DNA of 64,000 bases from Mactromeris polynyma (lineage: Eukaryota; Mollusca; Bivalvia; Venerida; Mactridae): positions 868,001 through 932,000 of the forward strand of contig JASFXZ010000008.1 of assembly GCA_032209605.1 (NCBI GenBank), in the 5' to 3' direction. Both the position numbers and the translations under genes were made by a program. The notes under the pieces were generated by a model that searched no databases, had not been told where the DNA came from, and saw only the letters and a program-made list of their open reading frames with translations. The first letter of the stretch is position 1; every line of letters begins with the position of its first letter. This document shows positions 20,566-31,064 of the stretch, in pieces.

Positions 20566-21162
20566 TTTTAAAAAAAGTTGTAATTTTTTACACTAGATGT
20601 AAGCTGATTTTCAGATCTATCAAGTGCCAAAGTATTTATCAATCTTGTATTCTCGGTATCTGTACTTTAAACAATTTCTGTTCCTTCTAGAAGTGCTGAA
20701 ATCCTTTTCATCCATAATCAATAGTAGTTCAAGCCGAAAACCATCTTTGTACAATCGTACAGAGACAATTCAGCTTCACACAAAAAGAATGATACACTGT
20801 GGTGTCAGAATGACGAGACAATGTGTACCTGATCACCGTGGCTAGTCAATGTGTACCTGGAATGAGAAAACATACATTATGTCTTTCCTTCATGAGAATA
20901 GTTTGAACAAAAACAAACATGTTTAATAAACAAGATATGTTTTCTGGGTTATAACTAGTTTCTATGGAATGTCAATTCATAATTGTGAAACATGCACAAT
21001 TTGACAAGGTTATCATGGTCACTGGGATAAAGAATCATATGAAAATATGGTTAAAATAAGGTTACAGAGCTAAAATGTGGAGTCACCAACCAGACAAGGA
21101 GTCTTTTATCTATTTCAACTATGAAAAGAGGCAACAAACATTTGCTTCTCTGAATATTTTTT
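20566..21162. other. MFSD12 upstream flank
   Basis: Putative 5' untranslated/promoter region. No clear TATA box or CpG-rich promoter was seen. A donor-like CCAG|GTACAC on the minus strand near 20850 could end a noncoding first exon. Confidence 0.35.
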
Positions 21163-22545
21163 GGATTCATAAGCATACCTGTGCATACAGAGGTATAGTG
21201 GATTCCCAAGCATACCTGTGCATACAGAAGTATAGTGGATTCACAAGCATACCTGTGCATACAGAAGTATAGTGGATTCACAAGCATACCTGTGCATACA
21301 GAGGTATAGTGGATTCACAAGCATACCTGTGCATACAGAGGTATAGTGGATTCATAAGCATACCTGTGCATACAGAGGTATAGTGGATTCACAAGCATAC
21401 CTGTGCATACTGAGGCATAGTGGATTCACAAGCATACCTGTGCATACAGAGGCATAGTGGATTCACAAGCATACCTGTGCATACTGAGGCATAGTGGATT
21501 CACAAGCATACCTGTGCATACTGAGGCATAGTGGATTCACAAGCATACCTGTGCATACAGAGGTATAGTGGATTCACAAGCATACCTGTGCATACTGAGG
21601 TATAGTGGATTCACAAGCATACCTGTGCATACAGAGGTATAGTGGATTCACAAGCATACCTGTGCATACTGAGGTATAGTGGATTCACAAGCATACCTGT
21701 GCATACAGAGGTATAGTGGATTCACAAGCATACCTGCGCATACAGAGGTATAGTGGATTCACAAGCATACCTGTGCATACAGAGGTATAGTGGATTCACA
21801 AGCATTCCTGCGCATACAGAGGTATAGTGGATTCACAAGCATACCTGTGCATACAGAGGTATAGTGGATTCACAAGCTTACTTGTGCATACAGAGGCATA
21901 GTGGATTCACAAGCATACCTGTGCATACTGAGGCATAGTGGATTCACAAGCATACCTGTGCATACTGAGGCATAGTGGATTCACAAGCATACCTGTGCAT
22001 ACAGAGGTATAGTGGATTCACAAGCATACCTGTGCATACTGAGGTATAGTGGATTCACAAGCATACCTGTGCATACAGAGGTATAGTGGATTCACAAGCA
22101 TACCTGTGCATACTGAGGTATAGTGGATTCACAAGCATACCTGTGCATACAGAGGTATAGTGGATTCACAAGCATACCTGCGCATACAGAGGTATAGTGG
22201 ATTCACAAGCATACCTGTGCATACAGAGGTATAGTGGATTCACAAGCATACCTGCGCATACAGAGGTATAGTGGATTCACAAGCATACCTGTGCATACAG
22301 AGGTATAGTGGATTCACAAGCTTACTTGTGCATACAGAAGTATAGTGTATTCACAAGCATACCTGTGCATACTGAGGTATAGTGGATTCACAAGCATACC
22401 TGTGCATACAGAGGTATAGTGGATTCACAAGCATACCTGTGCATACAGAGGTATAGTGGATTCACAAGCATACCTGTGCATACAGAGGCATAGTGGATTC
22501 ACAAGCATACCTGTGCATACAGAGGCATAGTGGATTCACAAGCAT
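21163..22545 (+). repeat. 37-bp minisatellite, about 37 copies, with a 12-unit higher-order repeat
   Basis: The unit is GTATAGTGGATTCACAAGCA followed by TACCTGTGCATACAGAG. Sites vary A/T (ACAGAG or ACTGAG), T/C (GGTATAG or GGCATAG) and rarely TGCGC. The same order of variants recurs 444 bp apart (12 units): blocks start at about 21446 and 21890, and a third begins at 22334. As 37 is not a multiple of three, open frames here are incidental. The array lies 0.6-2 kb upstream of the MFSD12 start. Confidence 0.95.
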
Positions 22546-25235
22546 GGGGGGCCAACATGAGGTCAAATGCCTCGCCGAGTGTGGGGTAGGTGCTGGAGGG
22601 GGTATTCCCTCTCTTAAGGGCAGTCTTAAGGGACCTTCCCTGGAATATTTTTATAATAAATATATGAAATGGTGCCTTCTGGTGTATTTCGGGGTTTAAA
22701 TTTTCATGACTTATTTATGAGAATTGCACTGGTATTATCTTGTTAAAAATACAGGCTGAACAATTTATACAAGCACCAACATTTTAAACATACATTTGTG
22801 CTGAAAATTAGTAGAAACATTACAAACAGATTGAACTTTCTGCACACATGAAATTTCTACTTGATATACCGGTATTCATATTTAATTGCAATATCCTAAA
22901 TATGTTATCGGAGTACTTATAACTTTTGTTAAGTGTTCACATGTTCATGTCCTTCTCTGTTTAACATTTCTGCCCAGTCAGAGGGCAATGATCTGTAAAG
23001 ATTACGCCTAATAAACTGAATTGAATTTTAAAAAGGTACTGAGATGAAACCTGTATTTTTACACATTTAATTATCAATCATTAACACAATGGGAGGATTT
23101 GTATGTATTTGTAAAATGTTTGACTTTTAAAGCTAAAAAGTCAAATTGATTAAATTGCAATTACGATCATACATGGACAATATTTCATATTTCTTATATG
23201 ATTACACCATATCACACTGAATTAAACAAAGAAGTCATTCTTGCAAAACACACAGCAATTGTCATGAACAGTGACGTCCCATTGATGTCGAATATTATGT
23301 CAAGATAAAGTCTTTTGTACTGTTCCAAAAAATTTGACATAATGAGAGTCAGCTGCATAATCATTTTCAGCTCCACTTTATCGAACGTAAATAGCAAATG
23401 ACGACTTGTGCCTTGTAGCCGAGACAGAAGAAGCAGATAGGCCATCCTTTTAAAATGTATTTAGCATAACCCTAGCCAGAAAAATCTTGGTTGCTAGGTA
23501 ATCAGGCCATTTTCTATAGTTCATACGGGTCAGACTATCTGACCCATTCCCAAAGCCAAATATATGTTTTTCCCAATCAGAGGCACCTACGAAAAATCGC
23601 CTACTGGAGCGACCTGTTACATCTTGAAGCTCTTTGAATAACTCAATTATTGTCCCTTGTGTCATAAATGTTTGTGGACATTTTTGTGTGTCTTTTTGTC
23701 AGTTGATATAAGAAATGTAGATTAGAACACTGTTTATATAAAATTTAGATATGTTCTTTTAACTTTGAAAATTCCCAAAATTGGAGTTGAAGCAATTAAA
23801 GTTTTTCCCAAATTAACAAATTTTACGCTGCAAATTTTCCCGATTTATTAAGAGTCTTTTTCCAAAAATGGACAGAAAAAGGCCTGGTAATCAATCATTT
23901 ACTAATTAATTTTATGGTCAGTCAAGTTTCAACTAATATCTAAGACAACTAAAAAAGTTTCGAGTAGGGGTCATTTGTACGAGTAGATATAGGGTTACAC
24001 CAAAAAAACAACTGTTTAAGGATGACCATATATGGTTTGACAATAGACTGAGTACATAGGGAGCACAATTAAATGATAAATAATAGTTACGCTGAAATGT
24101 ATGTCACTGTATTATCATATTTGAACACAATCATCTACCCTGTGGTACACATGTACATAAAAGTCTGGTCATGATGAACTTAGATACTTGTACATTGGAA
24201 AGATCACGTACTGTCTGCATTGTGTCAGATTAGAAACAAACGTAACTGGTAGAGTATAAATTTAGATACTAAATATAAGTAAGAGCTGATAAAAAAGTTG
24301 ATATCAAAGCAGTTAGTTAGCAATCAATCTCTATGGAGATAGTTTTATAACACAACAAATGGTCAGCACTAGACTCTCATGAGAATTTGAAAAAAGGAGG
24401 TATTCTGTCATTTTAAAAACTGGTTGAAGAGACTACTGAGAACAGAAGGCATACAGGACTCCAGACGAGGAGTTCACAAAAATTGTTATCAGTATTTCAA
24501 TCACATGATGATACACACTTACTTTACTGAGTCATACAATTATCTGATAGTATCCTATAGACTGTGCTGTTTTATTTGAAATTTTGAGAATATTTTTAAA
24601 CAAATTGTGAGGTCACAGGTCAGCAAAAGAAAACATTGTTCGAAAATATTGACCAATAGACACACTGTCTATACCTGTATACACTGTTCACAATAGTGAC
24701 ATTCTCAACTAAATTTTACAGCAAGTTGTTGTAAAAACATATTAATTAGTGACAGTTTTAAATCTAGAGAATCCAAAAAATTCTTGATTTACAAATGAAC
24801 TAAAATAACAAATAATATCCTTAATATAATAATATGTGCCGCATATCCAGGCCTGCACATATCATATGTTCTCAAAATATTCTTATATTTTTAACATCAT
24901 CAATAAAAATGTACCATCAATATTTAGATAGAATTCATGAAATACAGGTGTCATCCTTCTGCTGTCATTGATAAAATATAGGACCAGTCCCTAATCACAG
25001 GTACTAGACACATGTAGTGATGTATACAAATGTACTGTCATTTCACTTACAATATATGTCTGTAATATAATCTAACTTTATTATTATTTAATGAAATGGC
25101 AGTATTCAGAGTCTATTATACCTGTGTCGATATTCCATAACTTAGTGAACACAGACTCCCAAAAATATGTAACAGTAACTAAGATATGTTTGCCTGTAGT
25201 CCTATTAAATGTATATCAGTATATTAATGTACAGC
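22546..25235. other. Intergenic stretch
   Basis: AT-rich. Two minus-strand open frames (23665-23450 and 23445-23212) sit end to end but in different frames and match nothing I recognise. No RNA gene or clear repeat was seen. Confidence 0.5.
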
Positions 25236-25590
25236 CAGTGTTTTTTTTGGGGCCTTTTTGGGGAAATTCCCCTCACTCAAAAGTATGTTTTTTTCCCCTT
25301 TTCCCAGGAAAAATCCCCTCCTACAGCTTTTTTTTTAAATTGGAGATATGTTGCCAGTATTGTTGATATTTTTAGTCAGAAAGATAGAAACATTGACCTG
25401 TAATGAGACTAACCAATCTGTTAGCATATTTACATGTTTACATCACTGCAACAAAGAAGTGTAGTGAATATAGACATATAAATGTATACTTTAAATGCAC
25501 ATTATTTTCACCCTATTTTCCCCTCACAACGCTATTTTCCCCTATTTAAGGGCCCCGACACCATTTCCCTAGAAGTGAAAAGAAACACTG
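25236..25590. mobile_element. MITE with CAGTGTTT ends and 5-bp flanking repeat
   Basis: The left end CAGTGTTTTTTTTGGGGCC and right end inverse CAGTGTTTCTTTTCACTTC are flanked by ACAGC at 25231-25235 and 25591-25595. The inside is rich in CCCCT/AGGGG blocks. CAGTGTTT ends suggest hAT, but only 5 bp of flanking duplication are visible. Confidence 0.6.
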
Positions 25591-25838
25591 ACAGCAAAAC
25601 AGTATATAATATATTGTATTAAGTTACAACTTACCTGCTACAATAATATTTGAACAGCAGTTTTCAATGCTTTACTTGTAGTACTATCAAAACGTCCTTC
25701 CTATTACTGATTTAAAACTTCGCTTGTTTCTGTTATAATAAAATGGTCAATTTATCTTTTAATACAATTAATTCGGTTAGAACAAGCTCGTGACAGTACA
25801 CCACCCATCAGCCATATGCATTATCACATGACATTTGT

Positions 25839-26012
25839 GGATCATGTGATGTAAACAATGTGACATCTATATTTAGACTCCACTGGCAAGGGGAGTAACC
25901 GCCACTTGTTCTACTGCTGCCTGCTGGATCATGTGATGTAAACAATGTGACATCTATATTTAGACTCCACTGGCAAGGGGAGTAACCGCCACTTGTTCTA
26001 CTGCTGCCTGCT
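25839..26012 (+). repeat. 87-bp tandem duplication
   Basis: Two identical adjacent copies beginning GGATCATGTGATGTAAACAA and ending in CTGCTGCCTGCT. The second copy abuts the MITE at 26011. Confidence 0.9.
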
Positions 26013-26220
26013 GCCTTGCGTTCAGTAAAGGCTATCAGTCCAAAACGTTACGAAACAGCACGCGCGTTTTGCTATTGACCGGCGTGTTAGCGAAAAACGT
26101 TTCATATCACATTCGTAACGTTTTGAAATTTGGTTCCCGTGTGCAGCCAATGTGCTATGGTGGGCAGGGGATAAAATACAAAACGTTCGCCACTGATAGC
26201 CGTAACTGAACTCAGGGCAG
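26011..26220. mobile_element. MITE family C (CTGCCTTGCGTTCAG ends), copy 1
   Basis: The left arm CTGCCTTGCGTTCAGTAAAG and inverted right arm CTGCCCTGAGTTCAGTTACG match at about 25 of 29 bases including GGCTATCAGT. The interior has GTTACGAAA-type GC-rich segments and TTTGGTTCCCGTGTGCAGCC, shared with copies at 35854 and 49181. Confidence 0.75.
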
Positions 26221-26719
26221 CCCTCACCGATTGCTAACGTGAAGCAATAGGAGGTTTGGCCAGGATTCCAGGCTACCATTCATACGGACAACTTATGATT
26301 CGCTGAATTGTACGAGGTATTCCGATTGTGTTTGCGCCTGTAGTTCAATGAAGGGAGGTAATTGCTACAAGGAATAAGCGAATCTCGCAGTACAGGTTAT
26401 TTCCCGTATTTACTTACGTCATTTTATTGAACATAAAACCGATCCTAACTGGGATCAATATCTGAGATCATAATAAGGTTAGAAATTGATATAAATTCCC
26501 ATTCAAACGGAGGAAAATAGGCTCTGTACTTGAAATGATCGGAGCCATGGTTGAAGGACAGATGCCTGATCGGCACACATGTTACCTTAGTATTCATTAT
26601 AAAGGGCTTGGATAATGTTATGTCTTATAAATTGTTTTGTATTAATTTAAGATTGTCGTACCAATTCTGATGAGGATGCCGACATCAGACTTCCATGAAT
26701 ATGAGGAGTCGTCTCAAAA

Positions 26720-26825
26720 TAGTTTCTTAGGCAGTATGCAAACAAATTTCTTTCTTGACAATTTTGTTTTAATAGTTTCTTAGGTAGTATGCAAACAAAT
26801 TTCTTTCTTGACAATTTTGTTTTCA
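26720..26825 (+). repeat. 53-bp tandem duplication
   Basis: Two adjacent copies of a unit starting TAGTTTCTTAGG(C/T)AGTATG, differing at one visible base. Confidence 0.88.
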
Positions 26826-28397
26826 CAATGTATATACATTATATAGTTCATTCCAAACTAATAAACCAAAATCTGAGAAAACGAAGCAAAATAGAGGAGT
26901 ATCGGGGACAAATATATACACCCTGTATATATTGGTCACAGGGGCATGTAAAATATCAATCAGGGTTAAAAATCATTTATTTACGTTTTAAACTACCAAA
27001 GCCATCATTATTGTTATAAATCGCAAATGCGCCATCGGCGTTCATAGTTGGTGTCCCAGGAAGCAATCGTCGAGAATGAATAACACATGGTGTAATATAT
27101 ATATACAACTACCATATAAAGATACCACATAGCATACCCGCCAATGTTGAGAATAGTGTGATACATTTATATTCAATTAAACGTTTATAGGATTGTGTTG
27201 AATATCTGTCAGTGTAATTGACTGTCTATATGTGTATGTAATTGTATTTCATTTCTCTCTTCTTGTTTATTATTTCAATTACTTTGAGACCATCCCTGGT
27301 TATCGTCGGCTTCGTCTTCGGGATAGGTAAGAAATACCCATTTGGCTGTTGATTTGCATTAGCTGTTGCTTGCTTTATTGTCAAGGTGAGATAAATGATC
27401 ACAACAAAGCAGTATACTTTTTGTAATTGTTTTATTTCTGGAATGAAGTTATCATTGAATCTACAAGACATCAGATGGTATGAATATCGAAACTTACGTT
27501 ATCTAAATTAGACATGAACTGATCTTGCCTATCAAAAGGATACTACATTTTGAATGTTCAGTATACATTGTAAAAAAAGACATCTGACTGTTTTTAGTTT
27601 CTTAATTTTAAGTTGACCTTACCATTAGATCGAGGATGTCGGTTACTTGTTCGTCCTTTCAACTTAAATCTGGGACCATTATACACATTGATCCCAGCTT
27701 AGATGGAGCAAAGTAGCCACACACGCCATATATTTAGCACAATAAATAATATGAAAGTTTTTAATATTATTTTTCTTTTAATGAAACAGGGATGTGGGAT
27801 ATAAATGATAATAGTAAAAAATGAGTGGTAAAAATATGTTTTTAACATACGTAATTTCCTGTAATTAAGCAATATTTGTGTACATGTACTTGCTAACAAC
27901 AAGTTATTACATCACACAATTAAACAGAGAAATAATTTCAAAATGTGATGCAATAATTGCTTGATTAACGTCCCCGACTGCATCCCAGTTTTATGTTGCC
28001 CTGATATTTTTTCATTTAAAGAACATCATATGGCCTCTGGTGACAAATGTCAGAGACCTAAGCCTCATTGGTTAAAACAACGAGGACAATTACTTCAATA
28101 AAGCATTTTAAATCAATACAAAATAAACACATGCATGTCATTAAAGAATGTGTGTTCAGTACAAAGCACAATAAAGAATTAGATTTCTTTCAAAATTATA
28201 TCGTAAAGTTGAAAATGTAATTAAATACATGTATTCATAAAATGAAGTAGAAAATAATTCAACAATTATGAGAACACACCTCTTCAGCATTATGCACTCG
28301 TCCCAATACTGTTATCATGTAAATGTGAATCATCTAGCAGATATATTATGGCTCAAAATTATCAAAAAGATAATACACACTGTAGTTGCAAACCACA

Positions 28398-28502
28398 GGA
28401 GATTGTCACGAGTTCTCGCCCTTTATCCCTTCTATACTATAGGAGGGATAAAGGGAGATAACTATAGAAGGGATTAAGGGAGATAACTCGTGACGATCTC
28501 CT
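28398..28502. mobile_element. Hairpin MITE with GGGAGATAACTC motif
   Basis: The ends GGAGATTGTCACGAG and, inverted, GGAGATCGTCACGAG enclose repeated AGGGAGATAACT and ATAGAAGGGAT blocks. It is a near-perfect 105-bp palindrome related to 1323-1418. Confidence 0.75.
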
Positions 28503-29297
28503 CTGTTGCACACCTACGAAATAGTCTTAAACCTCGAATGCTTGTCTTCAACTGCAAATCGCTTTCTACTATACCAATACAGGTAAGCAAAAGCAGAAAG
28601 CATTGAATATTTTTAAAAGATGGATTAGTCACTAAATATTTTACCCGGTACCTCACTTTTCATACCCCATTAATCTCCGAAGTGAATGCCAGTTGTGTAT
28701 TGTGTCAACTGCAATACTAGGGTCTTTTTTAATGATTTAAACAACGATTTTGAACACTGATAATAGTCTGATATAATATATTTGTTGTAACGGTTGTGAA
28801 ATAAAAGTATATTAGGATCCGAATGAGAGTACACAACTAACAAAGTGGATGGAAAAACGAACGTAAAATAAATATTGAACATTCTATAAGACAAAATGAC
28901 AGAGCTCAGTGACAGATTCTAGTAGAAGAGAATCTTCCGCCATGGAATATGATTTATCATACAGTTGGCAGTTATATACAAAAGCAATATAAGGTAAACA
29001 GACATCAACACTGTGAACCCACACACAACCTTACACGCTCATTATGTTTCATGTGACACAATGAATTTCATTCACGCTAAAACTATACATTCTCAACAAT
29101 CTGACACAATCAACAGGAAATGACATGGTGGCAGAACATATTGTCATCCTGAAACTATAGCTGAGCGAAGTATATATATATAATGTCAACTTAGTTTCCA
29201 TTAAGCTTCCAGCAGTCCAAAAGCGTATCCATTATGAAAAATGAATATATAGTCAGTTAGATTGAGATAGTTTAAATAAGGCGTAAAAGAAAAATAT

Positions 29298-29640
29298 GTT
29301 TGTTTCAGGTTTCCCGACCTACCCTATTTTTTAGCCCCCACCCTAGAACATTTGTTCGCGTGTTAACTTTATTTTCTTTTTTGTTAAATTTATTTGTGTT
29401 AATTCGTCTTTAGATTCTTTTCTACCCTGTTTTTAGACGCTTTACGAGTATTCCATCCATACAGCATTATATTCACATTGAATAAACAGTATCTATGTTA
29501 AAAGGGAATGAGGTTTTGTCTTTTAACATATATTCATTTAAATGTATGTTTAATTTGCTTTATTTGAAAATTAAAAAATCTCCAAAATAAATTTCGACCT
29601 ACCTACCCTATTTTGTTTGGGCATAAAACCTGAAACAAAC
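29298..29640. mobile_element. MITE with GTTTGTTTCAGGTTT ends
   Basis: The 15-base end GTTTGTTTCAGGTTT is perfectly inverted at 29626-29640, and CGACCTACC(TACC)CTATTTT occurs in both arms. About 343 bp, noncoding. Confidence 0.7.
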
Positions 29641-29799
29641 TTATTGTTTATTTAGGCCTAAGCGGCATGTCTATTGACTAACAGAAAGATAGTACATGCG
29701 ACTTTGACTGTTTTAACATACATGTATATTATCACCATTTATGGCAGCATTTAGGCAAACATACATAAATACATACACATTTTCATGAACAATGAAATT

Positions 29800-29884
29800 T
29801 CTGTCTCCCCACTCTGCCTCCCTCGCCCTCTATCTCTCCCCCACACATTTCTCTCTATCCCCCTCGCCCAGTCTCCCTCACACA
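29800..29884 (+). repeat. Pyrimidine-rich (CT) tract
   Basis: About 85 bases of nearly pure C/T on the plus strand, with CTCCCTC-type words. Confidence 0.7.
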
Positions 29885-30171
29885 ATATATATATTTCATA
29901 GATAAATATCACTCCATCATACCAGATACGTCATATTTATAACACATGTATTAGAAGAGATGAAAGCGAAACAAGTCTAACTGCTTCTTGTTTTATAATT
30001 TTGCAGATATACTAGCTTTGTTGTCACCCCACAGTTTACACAAGTTAGCGCAACTAATGAATAAATTTTACATTCACGTCTGACAGCCTTTTAGTATAAT
30101 TTCATTGTGTAGATTTTCCTTAAGGGCTATGATTGTATCGCTCAATAGTTAACAGTCATCACCGCCTGTCC

Positions 30172-30177
30172 TTTATT
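30172..30177 (-). promoter_or_regulatory. Candidate polyadenylation signal of synaptotagmin
   Basis: AATAAA on the minus strand about 770 bp after the stop. Another AATAAA (30944-30949) overlaps the stop codon itself and is probably too close to be used. Confidence 0.45.
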
Positions 30178-30944
30178 TTTCATGTACCCCAACTTTTTTT
30201 AAACAACTTTATCCCAAAATCGTTAATTGTCGGAGAGAAAAATACCCCGTCGTGTCCCCAGTTTGAAAACAAGTGAATGATAATCTGCAATGAATTTACA
30301 ACGCCTTCAGTTGGCAATACATGTATAGGTTTAGCTCACTGACAGTTACTGTTTTGTATCGGTTGTCTTTGATGTCAGTCTGTGACCTGTGGACATGTAA
30401 GCTCCCATATTATAGGGGATTTATCAGACAAGATAATGGTCTACTTTAAGTACGAACATTACTGTACCATACTCTCAAATAACACGCAGCATGTTAAACA
30501 TAACTTTAATACGATTCATAATTTGTATCAAGTCTTCTTTCAATATTTGTTATCAAGATTTCTCTGAATATTTAGTACTGTATAATGTTTTGGGTAAAGT
30601 TTTGTTATCATCTCTTTCAACACAGGGGTTAGTATCTAACTTTTTGGGGTGGGGAAATGGTCGATATATTTTATAGCATATAGGCTATTTCCCCATATGA
30701 ACAGTTTGATACTGACCCATATGGTTCGATAAGTTGTATCAAGTCTTCAAACAAATTATTCAACCAATGGTTGTGAAGTTCTCATTTTGAGCATATGGCG
30801 CATCGACATATTTGGTTATAGCGCAATAGATTATTGAATTCTATGAACGATGGATTTGTTCATGAGATAGATAATGTATAAACATTTCACAGGCATACGG
30901 TAGCGGTATCAGTGAGTAAGAACCTCCATAAAATGTCATGTACT

Positions 30945-31064
30945 TTATTGCTCCGACAGTTTATGCCATTCAGCAATCTGTTTTCTTGGACAATTCATCA
31001 CTTCATTCCAATGATGATGTTCACCTCCACGCAACCGTGACCCAATCTCCAACCTTCCGACCAC
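30945..31064 (-). CDS. Synaptotagmin last coding exon
   Basis: The acceptor TATTCCGCAG precedes [20 protein letters not shown] and [19 protein letters not shown], then TAA. The HHW, PRKQIA and WHKL motifs are the standard C2B ending. It is too short to stand out as an open frame and was found by following the exon phase. Confidence 0.92.
   Translation of the reverse strand: MVGRLEIGSRLRGGEHHHWNEVMNCPRKQIAEWHKLSEQ

Larger units (their letters stand above)
26221..29297. other. Intergenic stretch between MFSD12 and synaptotagmin
   Basis: It holds a 53-bp tandem duplication at 26720-26825 and a hairpin MITE at 28398-28502. A minus-strand open frame at 27471-27226 (81 codons) has an internal hydrophobic run (CFVVIIYLTLTI) followed by a Lys/Pro-rich tail. 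It is unrecognised and may be chance. Otherwise nothing was seen. Confidence 0.5.

Noticed and set aside
21163..22545. CRISPR-like regularly spaced repeats
   Set aside because: The 37-bp units are contiguous with no spacers and lie in intron-bearing animal DNA; it is a minisatellite.
23212..23665. Two adjoining minus-strand frames as a frameshifted gene
   Set aside because: The two frames do not resemble one known protein, and no splice or frameshift solution is supported.
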